From Terasakiella magnetica (GTDB taxonomy: Bacteria > Pseudomonadota > Alphaproteobacteria > Rhodospirillales > Magnetospirillaceae): a stretch of 64,000 bases of DNA. The stretch lies in contig CACVCF010000001.1 in the NCBI GenBank assembly GCA_902729415.1, positions 186,001 to 250,000 of the forward strand. Direction: 5' to 3'. Under the pieces are notes generated by a model that did not search any database, was not told the origin of the DNA, and was given only the letters and a program-made list of their open reading frames with translations. Both the position numbers and the translations under genes were made by a program. Position 1 is the first letter of the stretch, and each line of letters opens with the position of its first letter. Below, in pieces: positions 35,636 through 43,387 of this stretch.

Positions 35636-36921
35636 CCGGATTTTTGAAGCGTCTGTTTGGCGGTGGCGGCGGCGACAAGCCGCTGGAATACGAGCGGGCC
35701 AAGGAACTGGCCAGCCATCCCGATGCGGCGGTGCGGGCGGAAGTGGCCGACCGCGGCGACGTCAAGGCCGAGATTCTCTATTTCCTGGCCGAAGATACCG
35801 ATGCCGAGGTCCGCCGCCGGGTAGCCGCCAATGCCGGGGCTCCAGCCCAGGCTAATCTCCTGCTGGCCAATGACCAAAGTGATATCGTCCGCAGCGATCT
35901 CGCCGCCAAGATCGCCCGCATTGCCCCAGGATTGTCCGCCCACGAGCAGGACCGCCTGCGCCGCATGACCTACCAAGCCATCGAGATGCTGGCACGAGAT
36001 CAGGTGGCCCGCGTCCGTCAGATTCTGTCCGAAGCCCTGAAGGACGTGGCCAATGCCCCGCCCGAGGTCATCTTGCGCTTGGCCCGCGACGCCGAGCTGG
36101 TGGTGGCGGGGCCGGTGCTGCGCTATTCGCCGGTACTGAGCGACGAAGACCTGCTGGAGGTGATCGGCGCCAACCCCATTCCCGGCGCCCTGGCCGCCAT
36201 CTCGCGCCGGAACATCGTCAATGTGCGGGTGGCCGACGCCATCGCCGCCACCGACGACGTCGATGCCATCGCGGTGCTGCTCAGCAACCCGTCGGCCCAG
36301 ATCCGGGAAGAGACCCTCGACCGTCTGGCCGACCGCGCCGCCGATATCGAGGCCTGGCACAAACCTTTTGTCGAGCGCCCCCAGTTGTCGTCACGCACGG
36401 CGCAGAAGCTGGCGCGCTTCGTCGCCGAAAGCCTGCTGCAATCCCTGGCCGCGCGCAAGGATCTCGACCCCGAGGCGGCAGCCGCGGTGGCGGCGGTGGT
36501 CAGCAAGCGCCTGAGCGAAGTCATGGCCGAGGTCGATCCCAGCCGCACCGAGCCCAAGCACGCTCCCGAAGAAGCCTCGGCCATCGCCCGCGCCCGTGGG
36601 CTGCATGCCGCCGGGCAGTTGACCGAGACCACGGTCGATACCGCCCTGGCCTCGGGCGATTATCCCTTCGTCACCGCCTCGCTGTCGGTGTTGAGCGGCC
36701 TGTCACCCGCCGTGATCAACAAGATCATCGGCACCCAAAGCGCCAAAGGCATGGTGGCGCTGACCTGGAAGGCGGGGCTGTCGGCGATTCTGGGCGCACA
36801 TCTCCAGGCGCGGCTGATCCGCCTGCCCGGCAGCCGCATCCTCAACCCCAAAGGCGGTGACCATCCCCTGTCCCCCAGCGAGATGGAGTGGCAGTTGGAA
36901 TTCTTCGGCGCCGACGAGTAG
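35632..36921 (+). CDS. DUF2336 / HEAT-like repeat protein
   Basis: 429 residues, soluble, helix-rich, with repeated motifs of the form L-A-x-x-P-D-A-A-V-R-A-E-V-A (ELASHPDAAVRAEVADR, AEDTDAEVRRRVAAN), which resemble HEAT repeats. It fits the alphaproteobacterial DUF2336 family, of unknown biochemical function. GTG start 35632 overlaps the cyclase stop and has GGGAG upstream, so the two are translationally coupled. I infer a role as partner or effector of the cyclase; this is not shown by sequence. Confidence 0.75.
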   Translation: MTGFLKRLFGGGGGDKPLEYERAKELASHPDAAVRAEVADRGDVKAEILYFLAEDTDAEVRRRVAANAGAPAQANLLLANDQSDIVRSDLAAKIARIAPGLSAHEQDRLRRMTYQAIEMLARDQVARVRQILSEALKDVANAPPEVILRLARDAELVVAGPVLRYSPVLSDEDLLEVIGANPIPGALAAISRRNIVNVRVADAIAATDDVDAIAVLLSNPSAQIREETLDRLADRAADIEAWHKPFVERPQLSSRTAQKLARFVAESLLQSLAARKDLDPEAAAAVAAVVSKRLSEVMAEVDPSRTEPKHAPEEASAIARARGLHAAGQLTETTVDTALASGDYPFVTASLSVLSGLSPAVINKIIGTQSAKGMVALTWKAGLSAILGAHLQARLIRLPGSRILNPKGGDHPLSPSEMEWQLEFFGADE

Positions 36922-36953
36922 ACGGGCTAATCAATACGTTAGAGTATTGCGCC

Positions 36954-37853
36954 CTAATCGACGAACAGATGGCCGGGACGGCCATGGACATAGCCGTTGG
37001 CGAATTCGGCGCCGGGGCACAAACCGGCCAGCCGGTCCTCGGCCTCATCCCGCCCGACCGCCCCCGCCAGCATGGCCCGGAACAGGGCCGCCACCGCCAC
37101 CATGTCATAGGTGTGCGGCCATAGGCGGAAACGTCCAACACCCCGCGCCGCCAGCCCCCCCACGTCGCCCAGCAGGTCCATGACGTGGTAGGACATGGTC
37201 TGGGTGCCGTTGACCGCCAGGAAGGGCATCTCGTCCAGAGTTTCCACCGCCATGCCGTCAACGTCGTCGGCGCAGACATACTGGCAGCCGTCCTTGGCGA
37301 GATTGCGGGCGCGAGCGGCGTAACAGCGGGCGGAAATGGCCAAAGGCAGGCGCCCGAAGGCCTGAATCTCGATCTCGGCCTTGGTGCTTTTGGCCAAGGT
37401 GGCGATGGCATCGGCCGACAGTTCGGCGGGCAGACAGATCCGTACCGCACCCAAGGCCTCCAAGGTGCCCAGGGTGCCTTCGTTGTAGATGTTGAGCAGC
37501 GGCCCGGCCACGAACGGCCGCCCCGCCATCATGGCGGCGACGGAGATGTCGTTGGCCTCGACCAGCACACCCTCGGCATCGGTCAGGCCCCTGGCCGCCT
37601 CCAGTTCGCGGTCACTCATGATCAGTGCCAGCGAGGACAGTACCACCTCTTTCCCGGCCTGGGTCAGACGCTCCACCACCTCGGGAATGAAGGGCTCGAA
37701 GAACGGCGTCCGCTTGGAGCACACCACCTCGCCCACATGGACGCAATCCACGTCGGCCTCGTCGGCCATGCGGAAATAGAAATCGCGCAGGCGCTCGGGC
37801 TTCCAGTTGAACAGCACCGGACCCAGGGTGAGTTTAGGGGAGGAGGAGTTCAT
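36954..37853 (-). CDS. ubiV: O2-independent ubiquinone hydroxylation factor, U32 family
   Basis: 299 residues. Belongs to the peptidase-U32-like family but corresponds to UbiV, which with UbiU hydroxylates ubiquinone precursors without oxygen and carries a [4Fe-4S] cluster. Cluster cysteines are visible in GEVVCSKR (about residue 45) and in ISARCYAARARNLAKDGCQ followed by YVC. The start is preceded by GAGGGAC from repeat copy B. It lies downstream of ubiT-ubiU but separated by 151 bases of repeat, so it may be in the same unit. Confidence 0.9.
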   Translation of the reverse strand: MNSSSPKLTLGPVLFNWKPERLRDFYFRMADEADVDCVHVGEVVCSKRTPFFEPFIPEVVERLTQAGKEVVLSSLALIMSDRELEAARGLTDAEGVLVEANDISVAAMMAGRPFVAGPLLNIYNEGTLGTLEALGAVRICLPAELSADAIATLAKSTKAEIEIQAFGRLPLAISARCYAARARNLAKDGCQYVCADDVDGMAVETLDEMPFLAVNGTQTMSYHVMDLLGDVGGLAARGVGRFRLWPHTYDMVAVAALFRAMLAGAVGRDEAEDRLAGLCPGAEFANGYVHGRPGHLFVD

Positions 37854-37860
37854 ACTTTTT

Positions 37861-37925
37861 GTCCCTCAAGCGCCGGGCAAGGGCATCCGCCCCCCTGGCT
37901 TACCTCCGCTAGTGCTCCGGGGCGC
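37861..37925 (-). repeat. Dispersed two-hairpin repeat, copy B
   Basis: On the minus strand: GCGCC-ccgga-GC arm (imperfect), GTAAGCCA, hairpin GGGC-ggat-GCCC, then GCCCGGCGCTTGAGGGAC. GAGGGA lies 8 bases before the ubiV start codon and acts as its ribosome site. The upstream rest of the ubiU-ubiV gap (37926-38004) is GC-rich with GCGCGCAGGCGC and a GTCGGCGAAGCCGAC hairpin; no gene seen. Confidence 0.75.
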
Positions 37926-38004
37926 TCCCCGTGCGCGCAGGCGCACAAAGCGGCAATGTCGGCGAAGCCGACGGGGCGCCCGCGCTTCGGCTTTGCCTCG
38001 CTCA

Positions 38005-39009
38005 TTATCGCCATGCTTTCTCGTAGGCTCCGGTGGTCTGTTTGCCGCCCTCGGTGATGCGGTCGAGGTCGATATCGGGCAGCGGCCGTCCCGCCATCAC
38101 CGCATCAACACCCTGGCGGAAGGCCTGGACCACGGCGGCGACATAGGCGCGGCCGCGCTGGCGCCCCTCGATCTTGAAGGCGGTGACGCCCGCCTTGATC
38201 AGGTCGGGCAGCATGGACAACGTGTTGAGCGAGGTGGGCTCCTCGAACAGATAGCTGGCCTTGTCGTTGGCGAGGAAGCGGCCCTTGCACAAGGTGGGAT
38301 AGCCCGCCGGTTCGTTATGGGCGAATTTGTTGATGGTGAAGCCGCTCAGTTCCGAGGTGATGCCCTGGGGTGTCTCGGTATAGCGCACGTCGCCTGCGGG
38401 CGAGCAGACGCCGTTCATGTTGGGTGACTGGCCGGTGACGTAGGACGACAGGGCGCAGCGGCCCTCGGCCATGACACACAAGCCTCCGAACACGAACACC
38501 TCGGTCTCGACCGGCGCGATCTTGGGATTGAGCGCCGCGATCTCTTGCACCGTCAGCACTCGGGGCAACACCACCCGGCGCACCCCGAAACGCTCGGCGT
38601 AAAAACGGATGGCGTCGGGATTGGAGGCGGCGGCCTGCACCGAGAGATGCAGCCGCAGCTCGGGATGGGTGCGGTGGGCATACTCGATCAGGCCGATATC
38701 GGCCAAAATCACCGCGTCGGCCTTGGCCTTGGCGGCGTCGTCCACCGCCTGGCGCCACAATGCGGGCTCTCCGGCGCGGGGAAAGGTATTGATGGCGACC
38801 AGCACCTTGGCGCCGCGCTCGTGGGCAAAGGCCACGCCCTCGCCCAGTTCCTTGCGGCTGAAATTAAGGCCGGGAAAGTTGCGGGCGTTGGTCTCGTCGC
38901 GGAAGCCCACATAGACGCAATCGGCCCCGGCATCGACGGCGCTTTTCAACGCCGCCGGCGTGCCTGCCGGGCAGACCAGTTCAGGACGAGGAGGGCGTGT
39001 CTCGGCCAT
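38005..39009 (-). CDS. ubiU: O2-independent ubiquinone hydroxylation factor, U32 family
   Basis: 334 residues, YhbU-like U32 protein that pairs with UbiV. Cysteines for the [4Fe-4S] cluster: GGLCVMAEGRCAL, MNGVCSPAG and TLCKGRF, in the UbiU order. N-terminal ELVCPAGTPAALKSAVDAGA is the family opening. Its ATG shares a base with the ubiT stop (TGATG), so the two are coupled. It is often annotated as a collagenase-like protease, but the adjacency of ubiT and ubiV favours the quinone role. Confidence 0.92.
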   Translation of the reverse strand: MAETRPPRPELVCPAGTPAALKSAVDAGADCVYVGFRDETNARNFPGLNFSRKELGEGVAFAHERGAKVLVAINTFPRAGEPALWRQAVDDAAKAKADAVILADIGLIEYAHRTHPELRLHLSVQAAASNPDAIRFYAERFGVRRVVLPRVLTVQEIAALNPKIAPVETEVFVFGGLCVMAEGRCALSSYVTGQSPNMNGVCSPAGDVRYTETPQGITSELSGFTINKFAHNEPAGYPTLCKGRFLANDKASYLFEEPTSLNTLSMLPDLIKAGVTAFKIEGRQRGRAYVAAVVQAFRQGVDAVMAGRPLPDIDLDRITEGGKQTTGAYEKAWR

Positions 39010-39689
39010 CAGGCAGCCCCCCCGCGCCGGGCGGCCTTGCGCAATTGCTTCAGCTCGGTCTCCAACTGGGTGATGCGGGAGTCCTGGGAATGAACATCCT
39101 TGACCGCGGGCGCGATCAGGGCGTTGCGCAAGGTCTCGAAATCGTCGCGCATGCGCCCCATCAGGCCGATGGCGGCCCCGGCGGCGCTGCGGAACGGCCG
39201 CGCCAGCGGCCCCAACTCAGCCGAAATGTCTTCGATCAGATCGATTCCGGCGCCGTCGATAGCGTTGCGCAACGCCACCACCACTTCGGTATCGCCCTCG
39301 ATCACCAGACGGCGCGAGAAGAACAGCGCATCGCCGTCCACCTTGCCCTCGGCCAGGGCGATCAGCATTTCCAGCGGCCCGTGGATGGTGGCGGCGACCT
39401 CGGCGGGATCGACCGCGCGCCGCACGGTCAGGGCGGGGGCGTCCGGGTTGGGCTCGAGCAGGATGACGAAGGGCAGATCTACCGGATCGATGCACACCGC
39501 CTTGTCGCTGTAATCGGCCATCCGCTCCAGAATATCGGGATGGCGGCGGCGGATCACCCGCAGCATGGCGTCGAACAGCGGTTGCAACAGCGCGGGGCGA
39601 ACCGGCTGCAACGCCATCCCCAGCAGCAGGACGGGGGAAAAGGGCGGCGTCACCGGCTTGGCCCCGGTGCGGGTTTGGCCTTGCCTCAT
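39009..39689 (-). CDS. ubiT: SCP2-domain lipid-binding factor of O2-independent ubiquinone synthesis
   Basis: 226 residues. SCP2-like sterol/lipid-binding domain about 55-165 with the conserved RRLVIEGDTEVVVALRNAID; a coiled-coil-like C terminus (QDSRITQLETELKQLRKA). UbiT binds isoprenoid quinone intermediates and, with UbiU and UbiV, supports ubiquinone synthesis without oxygen. First gene of the unit; an FNR/FixK-type box lies 57 bases upstream. Confidence 0.88.
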   Translation of the reverse strand: MRQGQTRTGAKPVTPPFSPVLLLGMALQPVRPALLQPLFDAMLRVIRRRHPDILERMADYSDKAVCIDPVDLPFVILLEPNPDAPALTVRRAVDPAEVAATIHGPLEMLIALAEGKVDGDALFFSRRLVIEGDTEVVVALRNAIDGAGIDLIEDISAELGPLARPFRSAAGAAIGLMGRMRDDFETLRNALIAPAVKDVHSQDSRITQLETELKQLRKAARRGGAA

Positions 39690-39745
39690 GGATCAATGAT
39701 CTCCCGATGGGTGACGTATCTTGTCCTGGGTCATATCCCCCCTCA

Positions 39746-39759
39746 TTGACCGCCGTCAA
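39746..39759 (-). promoter_or_regulatory. FNR/FixK-type box upstream of ubiT
   Basis: Perfect dyad TTGAC-cgcc-GTCAA, the alphaproteobacterial variant of TTGAT-N4-ATCAA. Centred about 63 bases before the ubiT start, suitable for activation from about -41 of a transcript starting near 39711. It lies in the gap shared with the divergent REC-CNB gene, which it could also affect. Confidence 0.7.
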
Positions 39760-39834
39760 GCAACCAGTCTGGACTTGGCAGCAAGGCCCCTTGGGGGCTA
39801 ATTTTAATTCGCATTCGGATCGGAGGGACCAGCG

Positions 39835-40821
39835 ATGAAGATCGATGTCGACCTGAGCCATATCACGGCCCTGATCATCGACGACAGCCGCTATGCGCGC
39901 TCGTATATCAAGACCGCGCTGCAATCCTTCGGCATCAGCACCATCCTGGAGGCCTCCGACGGCCCCCTGGGGCTGGAATTGCTGGGCAGCCACGCCATCC
40001 AGCTGATTGTCACCGACCACGACATGAGCCCCATGAACGGCATCGACTTCACCCGCTATGTCCGCAGCGGCGACATGGTCAAGTGCGTCGATGTGGCCAT
40101 CATCATGATGTCGGGCGAAGCCGCCAAGGAGGTGGTGTTCGAAGCCCGCAACGCCGGTGTCAGCGAATTCCTGGTCAAGCCGGTATCGGCGGATTCCCTG
40201 TTCCGCCGCGTCCGCGCCGCGCTGCTCAACCCCAAGGCCTTCGTGCAATCGCCCGCCTATGCCGGACCGGACCGCCGGGCGCTGTCGCGTCCGCCGCCCG
40301 GTGTGGCCGAACGCCGGATGGCGCCGCCGCTGCCCAAGCCAGCCCCCCTGGCCACCCTCATCACGGCAGGGACAGCCCCCGCTTCCGCTCCGGCCACCGG
40401 GGCCTCTGGCCCGGTTCTGCGCCCCGCAGCCGCCGAGCGCACTGGACGGCGTAAATTCACTCCCGGACAGGTGATCTTCCACGAAGGCGAGCACGGCCTC
40501 GAAGCCTATGTGGTGGAAAGCGGCAAGGTCGGCATCTTCAAGACCGTGGACAGCCAGCGGGTGATCCTGGGGCGGATCGGCATCAACGGCGTGTTCGGCG
40601 AGATGGCGCTGATCGACGACGAGCCCCGCATGGCCTCGGCCATGGCGCTGGAGGATACCACCTGTCTGGTTCTGCCCATCGGAGCGCTGAAGGCCCAAAT
40701 CGGCAAGACCCCCGATCTGGTGATCCTGGTGCTGGAGACCCTGCTGCACGATATCCGCAAGATGGGACGCGAGTTGGGGCAGGTCCGCGGCGCCCTGGAG
40801 CGCAAGCGCGCCTCGGGATGA
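39835..40821 (+). CDS. Response regulator with receiver and cyclic-nucleotide-binding domains
   Basis: 328 residues. Receiver (about 5-130): acidic pair IIDDSRYARS, phospho-acceptor in LIVTDHDMSPMNG, serine in place of threonine in MMSGEA, lysine in EFLVKPVS. Then GPDRR-(x10)-RRM, a motif common after CheY-like domains, and a Pro/Ala linker (about 150-205). A Crp-type cyclic-nucleotide-binding fold follows (about 208-300), with the phosphate cassette FGEMALIDDEPR and a helix, but no HTH. Predicted output is protein interaction integrating phosphorylation and nucleotide or other small-molecule binding. Independent of the lipid A genes that follow, 70 bases downstream. Confidence 0.85.
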   Translation: MKIDVDLSHITALIIDDSRYARSYIKTALQSFGISTILEASDGPLGLELLGSHAIQLIVTDHDMSPMNGIDFTRYVRSGDMVKCVDVAIIMMSGEAAKEVVFEARNAGVSEFLVKPVSADSLFRRVRAALLNPKAFVQSPAYAGPDRRALSRPPPGVAERRMAPPLPKPAPLATLITAGTAPASAPATGASGPVLRPAAAERTGRRKFTPGQVIFHEGEHGLEAYVVESGKVGIFKTVDSQRVILGRIGINGVFGEMALIDDEPRMASAMALEDTTCLVLPIGALKAQIGKTPDLVILVLETLLHDIRKMGRELGQVRGALERKRASG

Positions 40822-40891
40822 TGGGGGTTTGGTCTGGCCCTCCGCCCGTGCTATGGTCCCGCCGCAAGCGTGAGCTTTATCGAGCAGGCCT

Positions 40892-42676
40892 TTGAGCAAG
40901 AAGAATATTTCCCTTAAGTCATCCACCCCCGTTCTGGTGCGTCGCCTTCTGAAAGAGGGCATGCGCCCCTATCTGGGCAAAGTGGTGATGGCCGTTGTCT
41001 GCATGGTGGTGGGGGCTGCGGCCAATGCGGGCTATGCCCTGCTGATGGACCCGGTGGTCAACAAGATCTTCACCGAACGCCAGGCCGACTTTCTGTGGCC
41101 TTTGGGCCTGGCGGTGCTGGGCACCTTCACGCTGAAATCCATCTGCAATTACGGTGAGGCGGTCTACCTGTCCAAGGTGGGCCTAAGGGTCATCGCCGAC
41201 ATGCAGGCCCGCATGTTCGCCCATCTGATGCGCATGGACGTGGCCTTTTTCCACAGCAATTCCACCGGCAGCGTACTGTCGCGCCTGACCAACGACATCT
41301 CGTCCATGCGCTTTGCCGTATCCGACGCCCTGACCGGCGCGGGCAAGGACGCCTCGTCACTGATCTTCCTGGTCGGCGCCATGTTCTACCAGGACTGGCG
41401 GCTGTCGGCCTGGACCTTTTTCGTCTTCCCGGTGGCCATCGTGCCCATCCGCAAGCTGGGACGGCGCATGCGCAAGGTCACCGCCAACACCCAGGAGCAT
41501 ATGGGCCAGCTCACCACCTATCTCGAGCAATCGGTCCAGGGCATCCGGGTGGTCAAGGCCTATGGCATGGAAGAGTACGAGACCCGCAAGGTCGGCACTC
41601 TGGTCGAGACCTTGCAGGATCTGACCTACAAGGCGGCACGGGTTCGCTCGGCCTCGTCACCGATCATGGAGCTTTTGGGCGGCATCGCCATCACCGTGGT
41701 GATCTTGTATGGCGGCCTGCGGGTAATCGAGGGCGAGACCACGCCCGGTGCGTTCTTCTCCTTCATCACCGCCTTGATGCTGGCCTACCGCCCCATCAAG
41801 TCGCTGGCCTCGCTCAACACCAATCTTCAGGCCGGTCTGGCCGCCGCTGAACGCACCTTCGACATCCTGGACACCCAGCCGGCCATCCAGGACCGGCCCG
41901 AATGCCACGATCTGCGGGTCCAAGACGGCAACGTCGCCTTCGAGGGCGTGTTCTTCACCTATGACGGCGCCAAATCGGTGCTGGACGGCATCGACCTCCA
42001 GGTGCCGGGCGGCAAAACCGTGGCGCTGGTGGGGCCGTCGGGGGCGGGCAAGTCCACGCTTCTCAATCTGCTGCCCCGCTTCTTCGAGGTCACCGACGGC
42101 CGGGTCCTGGTGGATGGCCAGGACGTGCGCGACGTCGGTCTTGCCTCGCTGCGAAGCAAGATCGCCCTGGTCAGCCAGGAAATCACCCTGTTCGACGATT
42201 CCATCCGCGCCAATATCGCCTATGGCCGTTTCGGCGCCAGCGACGAGGAGATCGAGGCCGCCGCCCGCGCCGCCGCCGCCCATGATTTCATCATCGGCCT
42301 GCCCGAGGGCTACGACACGGTGGTGGGCGAGCGCGGCCTCAACCTGTCGGGCGGCCAGCGCCAGCGCCTCGCCATCGCGCGCGCCATGCTGAAGAACGCT
42401 CCCATCTTGCTGCTGGACGAAGCCACCAGCGCCTTGGACACCGAATCCGAACGCCAGGTGCAAAGCGCCCTGGAACGCCTGATGAAGGGCCGCACCACCA
42501 TCGTCATCGCCCATCGCCTGTCCACGGTGGTCAATGCCGATCTGATCCACGTGCTGGATCGGGGCAGGGTGATCGAATCCGGGTCTCATGATGCCCTGCT
42601 GGCCCAGGACGGGATCTATGCCAGGCTCTACGCCATGCAATTCGCCGAGGATCCCGCCTCTGCGCCACGGCCATAG
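40892..42676 (+). CDS. msbA: MsbA-type lipid A/lipid flippase ABC transporter
   Basis: 594 residues: six membrane helices (about 20-320) and an ATPase domain (about 345-590). Walker A GPSGAGKSTLLNLL, signature LSGGQRQRLAIARAM, Walker B and D-loop ILLLDEATSALD, H-loop VIAHRLST. Homodimeric exporter that flips lipid A-core across the inner membrane. TTG start at 40892 reading MSKKNIS; no better ATG precedes conservation. First gene of a tight run (gaps or overlaps of -14 to 9 bases) of lipid A genes, which supports the MsbA assignment over a generic exporter. Confidence 0.9.
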   Translation: MSKKNISLKSSTPVLVRRLLKEGMRPYLGKVVMAVVCMVVGAAANAGYALLMDPVVNKIFTERQADFLWPLGLAVLGTFTLKSICNYGEAVYLSKVGLRVIADMQARMFAHLMRMDVAFFHSNSTGSVLSRLTNDISSMRFAVSDALTGAGKDASSLIFLVGAMFYQDWRLSAWTFFVFPVAIVPIRKLGRRMRKVTANTQEHMGQLTTYLEQSVQGIRVVKAYGMEEYETRKVGTLVETLQDLTYKAARVRSASSPIMELLGGIAITVVILYGGLRVIEGETTPGAFFSFITALMLAYRPIKSLASLNTNLQAGLAAAERTFDILDTQPAIQDRPECHDLRVQDGNVAFEGVFFTYDGAKSVLDGIDLQVPGGKTVALVGPSGAGKSTLLNLLPRFFEVTDGRVLVDGQDVRDVGLASLRSKIALVSQEITLFDDSIRANIAYGRFGASDEEIEAAARAAAAHDFIIGLPEGYDTVVGERGLNLSGGQRQRLAIARAMLKNAPILLLDEATSALDTESERQVQSALERLMKGRTTIVIAHRLSTVVNADLIHVLDRGRVIESGSHDALLAQDGIYARLYAMQFAEDPASAPRP

Positions 42677-42685
42677 GCGGCGGCC

Positions 42686-43387
42686 GTGGGTCTGGCCAAA
42701 AAAATCGGCAAGAGTGAGACATTCCGCGGCCTGCTGTGCTGGCTGGGCTCGCTTTATATCCGCCTTATCCACGCCACCGGACGCTGGGAGGTCAGGGGCA
42801 GCGACCTCCCCAACCGCCTGTGGGACGAGGGGCAGCCCTTCATCCTGGCCTTCTGGCACGGCCGCATCCTGATGATGCCCAAAAGCTGGCGTCCCGATAT
42901 TCCCATCCACATGCTGATCAGCCAGCACCGCGACGGCCAGCTGATCGCCCGCACAGTATCGCATTTCGGCATCGACACCGTTCAGGGCTCCACCACCCGA
43001 GGCGGCAGTTCCGCGCTGCGGACCATGCTGAAAGCTCTTAAGGCCGGGCAATGCGTCGGCATCACCCCCGACGGTCCCAAGGGGCCGCGCCAGCGGGCCT
43101 CGGCGGGTATCGTCAATATCGCCAAGCTGTCGGGCTGCCCCATCCTTCCCGCCACCTTCGCCACCCGAGGCCGCAGGCTGCTGGGCAGTTGGGACCGCTT
43201 TGCCGTGGCGCTGCCGTTCTCACGCGGGGTATTCGTGTGGGGCGAGGCCATCGCCGTGGCCCGCGACGCCTCCGAGGCCGAGCTTGAAAGCGCCCGTCAG
43301 GCGGTGGAGGACAGCCTCAACGCCATCACCGCCGAGGCCGACGCCCTGATGGGCGAAACCGCCCCCCTGCCCGAGGAGGCGACATGA
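42686..43387 (+). CDS. DUF374 lysophospholipid acyltransferase-like protein
   Basis: 233 residues of the DUF374 family, related to PlsC-type acyltransferases. Motifs: ILAFWHGRILMMPKSW (catalytic histidine in the W-H-G-R form), SQHRDGQLIA, and TPDGPKGPRQRASAG. A hydrophobic N-terminal stretch suggests membrane association. Often found between msbA and waaA in alphaproteobacteria, so a role in lipid A or envelope acylation is inferred; the acceptor is unknown. GTG start; stop overlaps waaA as ATGA. Confidence 0.82.
   Translation: MGLAKKIGKSETFRGLLCWLGSLYIRLIHATGRWEVRGSDLPNRLWDEGQPFILAFWHGRILMMPKSWRPDIPIHMLISQHRDGQLIARTVSHFGIDTVQGSTTRGGSSALRTMLKALKAGQCVGITPDGPKGPRQRASAGIVNIAKLSGCPILPATFATRGRRLLGSWDRFAVALPFSRGVFVWGEAIAVARDASEAELESARQAVEDSLNAITAEADALMGETAPLPEEAT

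Noticed and set aside
36954..39009. Two collagenase-like U32 peptidases
   Set aside because: Cysteine patterns and the adjacent SCP2-domain gene identify them as UbiV and UbiU rather than proteases.
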